Source of the DNA: G963678445 sp963678445
GTDB lineage: Bacteria; Hydrogenedentota; Hydrogenedentia; Hydrogenedentales; G963678445
Reading direction: 5' to 3'
Assembly (NCBI GenBank): GCA_963678445.1
Contig: OY782877.1
Span: 3,720,001 to 3,784,000, forward strand
Length of the DNA: 64,000 nt
The notes below the pieces were generated by a model. The model did not search any database, was not told the DNA's origin, and worked only from the letters and a program-made list of their open reading frames with translations. Positions within the stretch are counted from its first letter, which is position 1; each line of letters begins with the position of its first letter. Made by a program: the position numbers and the translations under genes. Positions 1 through 10,500 of this stretch are shown piece after piece.

Positions 1-3000
1 CAAGGTTCACGTCCCCTTTCTATTGTCGCTGCGGGCGACATGATTTGGGGAGCGACTATTAATGTGCCTGCTGGTGAACTGGGTGGCGGTGTAGGCGGAG
101 CAGGCGGAGCAGGCGGTACCGGTGCTGGTCAGGGTGGTGCAGGCGCGGCGACAGGGGGTGTAGGCGGTGCCGCAGTGGCTGGTGGCGCTGCTGGAGGAGC
201 TAATGCCACTGGCGGAACCGGTGCTGCACCCAATGCCGGTGGCGCTGGTCAATCCGCGCCTGCGGCAGGAACAGCCCAAGGACCTCAAGATGGTGCTGCC
301 GGACAAGCAGGTTCCAATGGTAATCTAGGTTTTGGAAGTTTGGGTACTGTGGGTGCGGGTAGTGCTGGTGGTGCAGGCGGTACAGCGAATTCTGTAGCCA
401 ATGCGGGTGCTGCTGGGTCCAATGCCGGTCTAGTCGGTGGTGTGGGCGGTCCAGGTCATCGTAATGGTGATGCTGACAATGGCCAGGCAGGTAGCGTTGC
501 TGTTAACGGCGACGTAGGCGCGGCAGGTGCTAATGGTGGAAATGGAGAGATTGGACAAGCAGGTTCTAATGCGTTTTTTACAGCGCCAGCGAATGATTTG
601 ACGTTTGCTGCCGGTAATGCCGGTGGTGGTGGTGGCGGTGGTGGACAAGGCGCTGGTGGACAAGGCGGCGGCTCGGGTGGGGGTGCGACCAGTGGTGCAG
701 GTGGTGGTGGTGGTGGTGGGGTTGATGGAGATAATACAAGTTGGGGATGTGTTCTGGGTGGGGGCGATGATAGTGATGCCCCCGGTGGTGCAGGTGGTGG
801 CGGTGGACGTGGAGGCGATGGCGGACTTGGTGGTGCTGGGGCTTCCGCTGCTAATGGTGGCGTGGGCGGATCGGGCGGAAACGGTGGCGGCGCTTTGGTT
901 TTGGCGGCCAGTGGATTGCTGCAATTTACCGGACAGATAGATATATCAGCGGGTGCGCTGGATGCAGTAGGGGAAGGCGATGACGCTGTAGAGGGTAGTG
1001 CTGGTGAGACAGCGCCTGATGAAGGTGACTCCGGTGCGCCGGAGGATGGAGAAGCGGGTGAGAATGGCGGTACAGCAAATTGGTGGTCAGGAAACGTATA
1101 CTGTGAGAATAATACTGCATCATCTGGCGATGGTGCGGATGGTGGTAACGGTGGTACAGGTGGTGATGGCGGTGCTGGTGGCGCCAGTGGTGCTGGTGCC
1201 GATGGTGGTACGGGTGGTTATGGTACGCCTGGTATGTTAAAACTGCAAGGTTCGGTGGTCTTAGCATCCTCAGGTACGGTGATTGCCAGTAATGGTGATA
1301 ACTCGGTAGCGATGAATCGAAATGGGCGTTTTACCTTGATTTCGAATATGGACGCCGCTAATGCCAATGCGCAACTACCTGCGTTTACTGCACCAGCGAT
1401 GCAGCATGGGACAAGTCTGAACAATGCAGTGTTGACGGGGAGTTCCCCCTACCTCACTTCAGGTGGAACTCCGTTAACAGCCGTGCCCAATATTCCGCAA
1501 TTAACAGAAGGGCCGGCAACAAGCGGCTTCTTACCGCCCACGGCAGACTATTACAACAAGGCTAGCGTTGACGCGTTGGTTGATGCAGGCCAGGCGCAAG
1601 AGGGTGTGCAGGTCTTCAAAATTTCGAATACACCCTTTGGTAGCGAATGGGCGCAAGTAGTGGTCGTTAATCATCGCATTGTGCCGGTGAGTGACTATAA
1701 ATTAACCTTTGATCCGGATGCAGCAGGCCCAGAAGCCCCCTACCAGGAATTCACAGTACCGGATATTCCCGTGAATGGTAAATGGACGACTCTGGTGCCG
1801 TATAACACGACTTGGACAACCGTACTACCGATTTTTATCGGTTACCAACCTCGTGGTGGGATTACCTATGAAGGCGAAAGCTTTGCTTTCCTTGTATCTG
1901 CAACTGGCGGTAATTCAACGCTCAATTATCAATGGTACAAAGACGATGTGGCGATTGATGGCGTAGAGAATCCGACAGCGCTTACAAGTCTGCTTGTCGT
2001 TAATCCGGTTGAAGTAGACGATACTGGCGAGTATTACTGTGTTGTCAGTGATAATCAGATAACCAAACAAAGCATGTCGGCTACTTTGACCGTGTATGCA
2101 CATCTCTCTGTAGTCACTCAGCCCGATGATGGAGTTCGTTTTACTGGTGAAGACTTTATCCTCTATGTTGCGGCTACAGGCGGGTACCGTAGTATCAACT
2201 ATGAGTGGATGAAGGAAGATGCAACAGGAACGCCGGTAGCTATTCCGGGAGCGTCCAGTACGCCGTTCTATCAGTTTACGGTGACGGATGAAACCGCTGG
2301 CGTGTACTATTGCCGGGTCTTTGACGAAGGTGGCGACGAAATTATGACAGATGCCGCAGTATTGTCAGTAGATCCATTAGGGGTGATGCAACAGCCCATG
2401 GATACAAAGGTCTATACGGGCGATGCTGTGGAACTGCAGGTAGTTTTTGAGGGTGGTAAGGGCGAAGTAACGATGCAGTGGTATCGCGCGGGTGATGGTT
2501 ATGATCAATTGTTGAATGGCGAGATTTCCGATAGCCTTTTGATTGACCCCGCAGACCCAGAAGATAGCGGTCGCTACTTCTGCCGGATTACCGATGAATC
2601 CAGCAAAACGACGGTGAATACAGCGACAGCATCCGTGCTCGTGGCTGATCACATGACGGTCCTTTCGCAACCCATATCGCTAACGGCATCGGTAGATACT
2701 CCTGCTAGTTTTACAGTGAATGTCGCAGGCGGCTTGGGTTCTATAACCTATATCTGGAAAAACGGGACAGGCGATCAGGTAGGCGTAAATGCACCTGTAT
2801 TGGCATTTGATTCACTTACAGAAGAAGATGCAGGAACCTACTATGTAGAGATCTCAGATGCCTATGAGACGGTTGTATCGGAACAGGCTATATTGACGGT
2901 GGATACTTCGAGCGCATCCGTACCGCTTGCTGGTGGTGTAGGACTCAGTCTGTTGAGTGTCTTGGCAGCCGCCAGCGGCGCAGTAGTGTTGCGACGTCGC

Positions 3001-3030
3001 AAAAAGTGTTCTTTGCGCGTAATAAAATAG
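1..3030 (+). CDS. Gly-rich, Ig-like-repeat surface protein with C-terminal sorting tail (5' partial)
   Basis: The reading frame is open from base 1, so the true start lies left of the window; an internal ATG at 40 has no convincing ribosome site and continues a beta-strand-like stretch. Codons about 20-410 are extremely Gly/Ala/Asn rich (GGxG, GGAGG), like a low-complexity fibre or beta-roll. Codons about 604-970 hold four Ig-like domains, recognisable from repeated YQWYK...DTGEYYC patterns (YYCVVSD, YYCRVFDE, YFCRITDE, TYYVEISD). The end has a sorting-type tail: SVPLAGGVGL, then a hydrophobic segment, then RRRKK, resembling IPTL/PEP-CTERM signals. It is probably exported and displayed on the surface or in matrix. 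No enzyme domain is seen. A strong terminator follows. Confidence 0.85.
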   Translation, partial: QGSRPLSIVAAGDMIWGATINVPAGELGGGVGGAGGAGGTGAGQGGAGAATGGVGGAAVAGGAAGGANATGGTGAAPNAGGAGQSAPAAGTAQGPQDGAAGQAGSNGNLGFGSLGTVGAGSAGGAGGTANSVANAGAAGSNAGLVGGVGGPGHRNGDADNGQAGSVAVNGDVGAAGANGGNGEIGQAGSNAFFTAPANDLTFAAGNAGGGGGGGGQGAGGQGGGSGGGATSGAGGGGGGGVDGDNTSWGCVLGGGDDSDAPGGAGGGGGRGGDGGLGGAGASAANGGVGGSGGNGGGALVLAASGLLQFTGQIDISAGALDAVGEGDDAVEGSAGETAPDEGDSGAPEDGEAGENGGTANWWSGNVYCENNTASSGDGADGGNGGTGGDGGAGGASGAGADGGTGGYGTPGMLKLQGSVVLASSGTVIASNGDNSVAMNRNGRFTLISNMDAANANAQLPAFTAPAMQHGTSLNNAVLTGSSPYLTSGGTPLTAVPNIPQLTEGPATSGFLPPTADYYNKASVDALVDAGQAQEGVQVFKISNTPFGSEWAQVVVVNHRIVPVSDYKLTFDPDAAGPEAPYQEFTVPDIPVNGKWTTLVPYNTTWTTVLPIFIGYQPRGGITYEGESFAFLVSATGGNSTLNYQWYKDDVAIDGVENPTALTSLLVVNPVEVDDTGEYYCVVSDNQITKQSMSATLTVYAHLSVVTQPDDGVRFTGEDFILYVAATGGYRSINYEWMKEDATGTPVAIPGASSTPFYQFTVTDETAGVYYCRVFDEGGDEIMTDAAVLSVDPLGVMQQPMDTKVYTGDAVELQVVFEGGKGEVTMQWYRAGDGYDQLLNGEISDSLLIDPADPEDSGRYFCRITDESSKTTVNTATASVLVADHMTVLSQPISLTASVDTPASFTVNVAGGLGSITYIWKNGTGDQVGVNAPVLAFDSLTEEDAGTYYVEISDAYETVVSEQAILTVDTSSASVPLAGGVGLSLLSVLAAASGAVVLRRRKKCSLRVIK

Positions 3031-3068
3031 TATGATGCCAAATAGATGGTATCAAGTTCTCTGAGAAC

Positions 3069-3104
3069 AAGGCGCTGTGGATGATTATCCACAGCGCCTT
3101 TTAC
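3069..3104 (+). terminator. Rho-independent terminator of the Gly-rich/Ig gene
   Basis: A perfect 14-bp stem (AAGGCGCTGTGGAT paired with its complement) around a GATT loop is followed by TTTTACTT. It lies 39 bases after the stop codon. Confidence 0.9.
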
Positions 3105-3485
3105 TTGTGATGAAGTAGGCATCATTCTCCGTAGTCACCAGATTTCTACTATCTTTTGACAGCAGGAATTAACCGTAAGACGATTGCGTAGCCCATAGAA
3201 CTTTGGAAGATAAATTCAGATTTTAACGATAAAGCTCGGCAAATTATCCTAGAGTAGCCACTGAACAGAAGAAAGTCTTCGGCGCCACTCGCAATTATGG
3301 GCTGTCCACTCCTAAGTACAGCCAAATCCGTTTTTATAATAGCTTTTTACATTCAGTCGCGGGTAAGAGGCAGGAGCTGGAAGAGCGGAATTGACGAAAC
3401 AGCGTTGCATTCTATCAACAACGATGCGCCCTCCCCTAGATATATACGAGGTTGCAGGTAGGCTGGATAGGGGAATATGAAATTG
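3105..3485. other. Intergenic stretch, no feature seen
   Basis: This is the 3' side of two convergent genes. No ORF with a ribosome site, no strong hairpin and no copy of the window's repeat family was seen here. No terminator for the minus-strand response regulator is evident. Confidence 0.5.
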
Positions 3486-4406
3486 CTAATGAGGGGCAGA
3501 GGTGCGACGATCCAGATGAATGCCGCCAGCGCCTGTTTTCAGAGCGCTTGTGCGTAAGTTGGATAGCACATTGAAGACCTCTTGGGGACTCATTGGGTGA
3601 TCACTTTCACAGAAGATGCCGCATTGCAGTGTGTCCAGCATGGGGACACTGGCTTGCAGGTCGGTTTCATCTGAGATTTGGAAATTGACTGAGTTGTAGA
3701 ATTCGGGCAAGTGGTTGTCCCATACATCCCTCACCCGAATGCAGTATTGTTCTGCTACTTTTGGCGGGACAATACAGACGAAATGGCCGCCGCCCATATG
3801 CCCTACTTGAAACTGAGGGAGTTTGAGTTGCTGTCCGGTCAAGTCCAATGTGCGACCTAAATGACGAATCGCCTTTGCACGTGCGTCCTCACCGGCGTTC
3901 TGGCCAAAGTCATTGAGCCGCAATAGCTCCAGGTAGATCACGGCAAAGGCGGTATGGGAATTACTGAGCTTTTGAATCTCAAGCTTGATACGTCTGGCTC
4001 CGGGGAGAGATGTAAGCGTATCGGTCAGCGCAGTTTTTTTGCCAATGGCCAAGAGACTTTCGACGTGGGAAAAAAGCACGTTTAGGCTGAAAGGTTTTGC
4101 AAGGAAATCATCTGCGCCTTGGGCTAAGCCGTGCGCAATCTCTTCTTCGGAACTCATGGCGGAGAGAAAAAGAACGGGTATAGTGTATAGTTTGGGATCA
4201 GTATGAATGCGGCGGCATACTTCGAAGCCAGACATGCCGGGTAGCATTACATCGAGGATGAGCAAATCAAATTCCTGCTCTTGTAATATAGCAAGGGCGC
4301 TTTTGCCTTCATGCTCAAGATGGCATTGATGCCCAGCATGTTCCAGTCGCAGTGCGATAGCTTCTGCCAATGCCTGATCATCATCGAGTATCAGAATACG
4401 TGCCAC
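3486..4406 (-). CDS. Response regulator with degenerate GGDEF-like output domain
   Basis: The 306-residue protein has an N-terminal receiver domain: acidic pocket DDD at 8-10, phospho-acceptor Asp52 in LLILDVMLPGMSG, Ser82 and Lys104 (LAKPF). The C-terminal half has the diguanylate-cyclase fold pattern (TLTSLPGARR, then alternating helices and strands). The catalytic GGDEF is replaced by GGGHF at about 205-209, so the Asp/Glu needed for metal and catalysis are gone and synthesis of c-di-GMP is unlikely. Start: the first in-frame GTG (4418) has no ribosome site, whereas GTG at 4406 has GTGAGG six bases upstream and gives the classic MARILILDDD N-terminus. No histidine kinase is adjacent, so it is an orphan. 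It may act by protein contact or GTP sensing (inference). Confidence 0.88.
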   Translation of the reverse strand: MARILILDDDQALAEAIALRLEHAGHQCHLEHEGKSALAILQEQEFDLLILDVMLPGMSGFEVCRRIHTDPKLYTIPVLFLSAMSSEEEIAHGLAQGADDFLAKPFSLNVLFSHVESLLAIGKKTALTDTLTSLPGARRIKLEIQKLSNSHTAFAVIYLELLRLNDFGQNAGEDARAKAIRHLGRTLDLTGQQLKLPQFQVGHMGGGHFVCIVPPKVAEQYCIRVRDVWDNHLPEFYNSVNFQISDETDLQASVPMLDTLQCGIFCESDHPMSPQEVFNVLSNLRTSALKTGAGGIHLDRRTSAPH

Positions 4407-4643
4407 AATTTGCCTCACTTGTTAGCGTCGTAATTTAATGCAGGTTATTCAGAATGAAATGGCGATTTTGTCTTTAGCGATCTTCATGCTGTGAGATGAA
4501 AGACACATTATCTACATTACGCTGTTCTGAGAATGCTGTCAACTTGTCTGTTGAGAATGGCGGCGGTGTCTTGTGTATTCTGCAGCAGACTTCATAAGGA
4601 TATCATTTTTGGGTATCAGCTTAGTAGCGGAAGCTGCTGGTAT

Positions 4644-5603
4644 CTATGGGGTGTTTGGGTGTGGTAAAGAACGTCGAATAGCCTCCGCGAGTATAGGGGC
4701 TATTTGAGCTTTACCGCTATCGCGCATGTAGACGTTGGTGTGGGTGTCAGAGGCGAAGTCACTGTGGGGAAGGGTGAAGCTGAGATCGAGGAGGATAGCT
4801 GAGGTTGGGGTAAGGGTACTTTTGAAGATAGCGATAAGCTGTTTGAGTTGTGTTATGAATTCTTCGCCGGCCTGTTCTTTTCCGAGCATGTAATCGACGG
4901 GGGTAATGTAATACACGACGGCGATGCCCATTTGTTCACAGGTTTCGGCAATGCGCACCAGCGCTTGTAACTGGTAGTGCTCGCGAGGCAGGTCGTACAT
5001 GTAGCATTGTTGCAAATAGGCTAACGGCGCAATGTATTCATGTGCCCCGGGCTCAATTTGGGTATGAAGGGGCAAAGCACCTGCTGCAATGGTGTCGGGT
5101 AAGGAGTCGAACGGATCCAGATTGACCAGGCCAAAGGTGGCCATGGGTTTAAAAAAGGCGCGCCGCCATCCGCGAAAGGTTTTCAGGTAGGCTTTTTCTT
5201 TTGGGAAATAAAAGGCAGGGTTGTGTCCTGGCGGTACGGCGAATCCCCGCAAGTTAATGGGTAGAATGATGAGGCGGGGCGCTTTTTGTACATAGCGCAT
5301 ATAGTCGATAAAGTAGGAGAAGAAGTCTGGTTGATATGCGTCGTGCGCGATGTCGCCCAGAGTGTATTCCGGTAGTAATGCGGCGACTTGTTGCGGTAGG
5401 GTGCCGGTGCAATCGTTTTCGTGGCCGCGAAATACCGAGCTGTCGCCAAAATAAATGATGTCGCGCTTTTCTTCTAGAAAACGGTCGCAGAGTAACACGC
5501 AATTGGGTACGCCCCACTGTGGATAAAGCTGGTACGCGCCCCACTGCAGCAGGAGCAGTAGCGCCGCCAACAATATTAGTTTAGCTAGCAACCGTTTTTT
5601 CAT
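4644..5603 (-). CDS. SGNH/DltD-like membrane-anchored protein, partner of MBOAT acyltransferase
   Basis: The 319-residue protein starts at ATG 5603 (MKKRLLAK) with one N-terminal membrane segment rich in Leu, so the rest is likely periplasmic. FGDSSVFRG at about 70 resembles SGNH block I (GDS), and SDTHTNVYMRD near the end resembles the DxxH block V; both are typical of DltD/AlgJ/AlgX-type O-acylation partners. It lies downstream of an MBOAT gene on the same strand, the usual pairing for acylation of a cell-surface polymer. The acyl acceptor cannot be read from sequence. A longer frame upstream would need a TTG start inside the repeat hairpin and is rejected. About 350 bases of repeat DNA separate it from the MBOAT gene. 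Confidence 0.75.
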   Translation of the reverse strand: MKKRLLAKLILLAALLLLLQWGAYQLYPQWGVPNCVLLCDRFLEEKRDIIYFGDSSVFRGHENDCTGTLPQQVAALLPEYTLGDIAHDAYQPDFFSYFIDYMRYVQKAPRLIILPINLRGFAVPPGHNPAFYFPKEKAYLKTFRGWRRAFFKPMATFGLVNLDPFDSLPDTIAAGALPLHTQIEPGAHEYIAPLAYLQQCYMYDLPREHYQLQALVRIAETCEQMGIAVVYYITPVDYMLGKEQAGEEFITQLKQLIAIFKSTLTPTSAILLDLSFTLPHSDFASDTHTNVYMRDSGKAQIAPILAEAIRRSLPHPNTP

Positions 5604-5633
5604 TATTTCTTTCGTTTTTGTTTTTTGTAGCTC

Positions 5634-5663
5634 CTTCTTTCTTTTTACGGAAAAAGAAAGAAG
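5634..5663. repeat. A/T-rich palindrome, same as at 42475-42504
   Basis: CTTCTTTCTTTTT and its exact complement flank the tetraloop ACGG. The same 13-bp stem with loop GCGG recurs near 42.49 kb. The right arm is repeated at the head of each following 100-bp tandem unit. Confidence 0.9.
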
Positions 5664-5947
5664 CAAAGAAAAACGAGGATTCTAATTAGCCTTGCTCTGT
5701 CTACCCATGTCAAATACCATGCTTCCTGCTTGCGGTCGCCGGAGCGCCGGAAAAAGAAAGAAGTAAAGAAAAACGAGGATTCTAATTAGCCTTGCTCTGT
5801 CTACCCATGTCAAGTACCATGCTTCCTGCTTGCGGTCGCCGGACCGCCGGAAAAAGAAAGAAGCAAAGAAAAACAAGGATTTCAACTGGCTTCTCCATGG
5901 TTGTCACGTCAATGACCATACCTATTGCTGGTGGCGCTGGCCTCCGG
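5651..5947 (+). repeat. Three head-to-tail ~100-bp units of the dispersed repeat family
   Basis: Units are 5651-5750, 5751-5850 and 5851-5947. The first two differ at only three positions; the third is clearly related but diverged. Each begins AAAAAGAAAGAAG and carries the family core (ACCAT...TGCTTGCGGTCGCCGG). The array fills the space between the MBOAT gene and its SGNH partner, with no spacers of different sequence. Confidence 0.93.
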
Positions 5948-5956
5948 TGGACCACG

Positions 5957-7423
5957 TTAGAATTGAAAATATACAAAGGGGGTTTCAGTTAGTACTCCCA
6001 GATTCATTACGGCTATTAACATGCTTACATAAACACTCCAACGAATCCACCAGGGATGTTGTGTCAAAACCGTGGAAATATCCTGTTCCGCTAAAAAGGC
6101 TTCCACGAGGAGTAAGAACAGAATCAGGCCTCCGTCCATCAACAGGGCACGCAGGGAGATGTCTAATGCACCTAGCAGGCGGTCAGCTCCACCATAGTCG
6201 GATAAATCGTATATGCCAATGGGAAGGTGGGATACGACGTACCAACCTTCCTGCACGGTGTTGGCGCGAAAAAATATCCAGGCCAGCGTGACCAGGATAA
6301 AGGTGCTTAGCATTTTCAATGGGCTGAGTAGTTGTAGAAAGCGGTTTAATTCGTATTTTTGCGCCAAATGGCTACGGGTAGATTGCGAGAAACGTCCGAT
6401 TAGGTAGTAGGTTCCGTGCAATCCGCCCCAAACGAGAAATGTCCAGTTGGCGCCATGCCATAAGCCGCTTAGTAAGAACACGATGAGGATGTTGAACACC
6501 CACCGCCATGGGGAAACGCGATTGCCACCCAGGGGTAGGTAGAGGTAGTCGCGAAACCAGGTAGACAGGGAAATGTGCCAGCGTCGCCAGAAGTCGGCAA
6601 TGGATTGGGCATTGTAGGGGCGTCGGAAGTTCTCCATCAAATCGATACCCAATATGCGTGCAGCACCTCGGGCAATGTCTGTATAGCCGGCAAAGTCGCA
6701 GTAGATTTGGAAGGCGAAAAAGACGGCGCCTGTGGCCAGGAATAGGCCGGGGAAACGGTCGGGTTGTGCAAATATTATATCGACAACCCTCGCCAGACGA
6801 TCTGCAATGACTACTTTTTTGAATAGTCCCCATCCCATCAGTATCAAACCGGATCGGATACGGTCGTAGTCGAAGTCCACTTTACGACGCAATTGGGGGA
6901 GAAGGCGGTGTGCACGTTCGATAGGACCTGCGACAAGTTGCGGGAAAAAGGCGACGTAAAGTGCGAAGTGTCCCAGGTGGCGTTCCGGTTGTTGACGTCC
7001 CTGATAGACTTCGAGTGTGTAGCTTAGTGTTTGAAAGGTGTAGAAAGAAATACCGACGGGTAACAAGACCTGCAAATAGGGCAATGTGACTGTGCTACCC
7101 CACATTGTCGAAAGGGTATTGGCGGCGTCTGCAAAGAAGTTAAAGTACTTGAATGTAAAGAGTAGTCCGAGATTGGATATCAGGCTGAATAGTAGCAGAA
7201 GGCGTCGTATGGCCTGACGTCGTGTATACGACATACCCAAGGCCGCAAAATAATCTACTCCGGTTGAGGCTATGATCAATAGCACGTAGGGTTTACGCCA
7301 CGCCATGTAGAAGTAGTAGCTTGCCGCCAATAAAAGGCACCAGCGAAATCGGTGGGGGAGGGTGAAATAGAGAAAAACTACAAGAAAAAAGAATATGCCA
7401 AACTGATATGAGTTAAACAGCAT
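5957..7423 (-). CDS. MBOAT family O-acyltransferase (AlgI-like)
   Basis: The 488-residue, multi-spanning inner-membrane protein belongs to the membrane-bound O-acyltransferase family. WRRWHISLSTWFRDYLY and the LLSGLWHGANW motif are visible; the invariant catalytic His is residue 323, matching the position known in AlgI. PVGISFYTFQ and FFPQLVAGPIER are further family signatures, and the length is normal. Such enzymes move acyl groups across the membrane onto surface polysaccharides together with an SGNH-fold partner, here probably the gene at 4644-5603. It starts at ATG 7423 and is divergent from the giant surface protein. The acceptor polymer is unknown. Confidence 0.92.
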   Translation of the reverse strand: MLFNSYQFGIFFFLVVFLYFTLPHRFRWCLLLAASYYFYMAWRKPYVLLIIASTGVDYFAALGMSYTRRQAIRRLLLLFSLISNLGLLFTFKYFNFFADAANTLSTMWGSTVTLPYLQVLLPVGISFYTFQTLSYTLEVYQGRQQPERHLGHFALYVAFFPQLVAGPIERAHRLLPQLRRKVDFDYDRIRSGLILMGWGLFKKVVIADRLARVVDIIFAQPDRFPGLFLATGAVFFAFQIYCDFAGYTDIARGAARILGIDLMENFRRPYNAQSIADFWRRWHISLSTWFRDYLYLPLGGNRVSPWRWVFNILIVFLLSGLWHGANWTFLVWGGLHGTYYLIGRFSQSTRSHLAQKYELNRFLQLLSPLKMLSTFILVTLAWIFFRANTVQEGWYVVSHLPIGIYDLSDYGGADRLLGALDISLRALLMDGGLILFLLLVEAFLAEQDISTVLTQHPWWIRWSVYVSMLIAVMNLGVLTETPFVYFQF

Positions 7424-7494
7424 CGTAGTTTTCCGATTTTTCCCTATTGAAGTCGATTTGAGGTGAACGAAATAGGCTTTTTCGCATAGTTCTT

Positions 7495-7523
7495 TTGTCT
7501 GGTCAGCAGTATATGCATATGGT
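7495..7523 (+). promoter_or_regulatory. Possible promoter for the 2525-residue surface protein
   Basis: TTGTCT (7495-7500), 17-base spacer, TATGGT (7518-7523), about 60 bases before the ATG. The match to sigma-70 consensus is only fair. Confidence 0.35.
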
Positions 7524-7584
7524 ATGCTGCCTACATATCAAAACGCAATGTTTGGCACCGTATTTTGAAGCAAGGGGAGGTAGC

Positions 7585-10500
7585 ATGGCCGTTGTGCAAT
7601 TTTTTCGAGGTATATTGCGTATATGGGGTGTGATCGGTTTGGTTGGGGCGTTGGCTCTGACTTGGTGTGCAATGGGGGCAGAGCTTAATCAGTCTGCTTC
7701 TTTATTCCATGACGATGCACAAGCGCTTTCGAAACAGGATACGGAAAGCGCACCGGAAGCATTTGATGCCTTGATGCAGGATTTTATTGCGCAGGAGTTG
7801 GAAAATGAGGCGCGGGAAGAATCTTCTGCTTCCGTTTCGATTACGTCTTTTTCTCCTGTTGGCGGTGCGGTCGGCGATGAAGTTATTGTAACGGGTAGAG
7901 GCTTTGAGAGTCTTTCTGGGGAGGTTGTACTTTTTTTCGGGGATGCACCCGCCGTACCCGTTTCCATCACGGATACCGAAGTGCATGTTGTGGTTCCGGA
8001 GGGGGCGGTGTCTGCGCCCATTCGTGTGTCTGATTCAACCGGGGAAGCGCTTAGCAAACGTAGCTTTCTGGTTATGCAGGCCGTACCAGGTATCTTTCAA
8101 CCCCCACGGGGTGTAGCGGAGGGCGAGTTTGTAATCACCAGCGCGTATACCTCGTGTGCGCTTTCAGACGGTGCTTTTGAACTGCGTCTTCCGGTAGGGA
8201 AAATGAGCATTGTGGCGGCGGTAAAACTCAATACGGAAAGTAGTACAACGTATTTGGCCAGTGTTATGCCCGATCCGCTGAATATGTTAAAGCGACCGGC
8301 GGGCGGGGTAACCATCGATGCCTATTCCACAGCAGAGACACTGGTGTTCATGCACCCCTTTCTGATGACCTCGGATCCTGTGGCGGCGTCTCGTGTGCGC
8401 AGTGTCATGGCGGAAACGTCGGCGGTGCACGCGTTGGCGAATGTTATTGCAGCGCGATATCCTGTAACGGAGGACGGGCTGGCGGACCCGGCTGTGGAGA
8501 CGGCATGGAATGAGGCTGTAATCGCGGTTATCGACGCTATGCCGGAAAGTTTTTCTTGGGATACTAACCCCAGTCCCGAGCAGATTCTGGAAGGGGCGAC
8601 GCCATCGGCGCAGGCCTACATTTTAGACAATGTCGATACGAGCGATAGCAAAGAGGTCAAAGGGTATCGTAGCGTTGGCTTGGATCAGGATTATGTGTTT
8701 CTGAAAACAGAAAGAGGAAATCCAAAGATCCAGTTTGAATTATCCTGCAACTACAGTCCGGTGGATTTTTTGGTCGCTATCTGGCGTCTGGATCCCGATA
8801 AGATGTCCCAAGGAGTGCGACCTCCCTATAAGTACGTCAAAAGCCATCAATTCGATACGCTGGACTACCATGAGGTGGTCACCGTTGAATCTAACCAATG
8901 GAGCGCCAAAATAGATGTCTTGCGCCAGGCGCTTGATTTGGTGCTGGAAGGTATCTATTCCGTAACAGGCCTGGAAAGTGGTAATCCAGAGTTTAAATTG
9001 CCTACGTTAGAGGAGGATTCCGTATATATCATCCGCGCCTTTTCTGGCGGATGGAAAGATCATATGAAAGTGCCGACGGACGATTATGTGGACTTGTTTC
9101 AGGTGCCTGAATCGAAGCAGTTGTGGACGCAGGCATTGGCCTTGAATGTAACCATGGCTTTGCTGGATGCATGGCAGTTGGCGGCAACCGGTGAGGTTAC
9201 AGCACAGCGCGAGTTGGTTAAGCTCTGCCTGGAGGAAGCTATTGCGCATACCATTACGGGGATTGCCGAGCAGGATATTGCTTCGCTGGAAACGCGCGAT
9301 GCGATCCGTCTGTTTTTTGAGCTCAGTCTAATTGCGGGACATAGCTTTTGCGAAGGTTACTATAAAAACAAGATTAAATCGGAGTTTGATGATTCCATAC
9401 AATGGTCAGAATCGTCGAAAAAACTTCGTGAGACTGTCGAGCTGGCACTAGGAAGAGCCGTTAAGTTTCTGACCGCTTTGGAAAAGGCTTCGAGTATTGG
9501 GCGTATCGCCGAACGCGCCCTTGGGTTATCCGGCTATATTGTCGCCTCATATGGTCTTGAGCTAGCCAATGGCCCTTCTCCCATGGAAACAACATTTCTC
9601 GTAGTTGGTGATCCGTTTTCGCCGATTGTTGAATCCTGTCCGTTGACGCGTGCTCCAGCTGGTGCTGTGGTAGAGTTTACCGGGAAACGTTTTCACACTA
9701 CGCCGGAAAGAAATGAAGTCACATTTAATAACCAAAAGTATAAGGCAGAGGTGCTTTCTGTCTCGAAGGACGGCACGCAGATTTCCATACGGATACCGAA
9801 AAATGCAACTGGCAGCCCCGCCTTTTCCACTACTCGTGCATTGCGAGCCGTTCTGTATGATGCATTTGTGGTTGTAGCCCCCCCCGCGCTTACCTCGGTA
9901 AGCGAAAAAACGCATCTCCCTACCTCTACCAATCCCAGCGGGAAACCCTATCATGGGCTTGTAGGGGATACGGTAGAGCTCGAAGGTAGTAATCTGTTGC
10001 CCAAAGATGATGTGACGCAGGTCGAGCTGTATCTGGATGAACAGAAAATCGATACGCTTTCCGTCCACGAGGAAAATCGTATCTCCTTTACCTGTCCTTC
10101 ATTTTTGGATGATGATACGGGTTGGCGTTATCCAAAAGTCTATCTTAGGTACAAGATTGGTGATAGTTGGTTTGAAACGGAACGACAGAAGGTTACGGTT
10201 GTTGCTGCGCCCTATATTAGCCAGATAGCCGCGTCGGTGCGTCCCGGACAGCAAGTTATGATTCAGGGCTTGGGATTGGACGCTGGGTTTAAAATTGATG
10301 TAGAAGGCCACGTTGTTGAGGGACGATTGCTTGAAAGTACGAAAGTGTGTGGCGTTTTTACGATGCCCAGCCTGGGTATTTCAGGCGAGAGGACAGTCTC
10401 TGTCGAGATCTGGAATGCAGCCGGAAGTGCTCAAAAAGAGTTTACCTATGTGCCTGAATGTACAGAGGTTGAGTCTCCCGCTCCACCCAGTAAAACAAGT

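Noticed and set aside
5651..5947. CRISPR array at the tandem repeats
   Set aside because: The units are contiguous 100-bp repeats with no unique spacers and no cas genes nearby.
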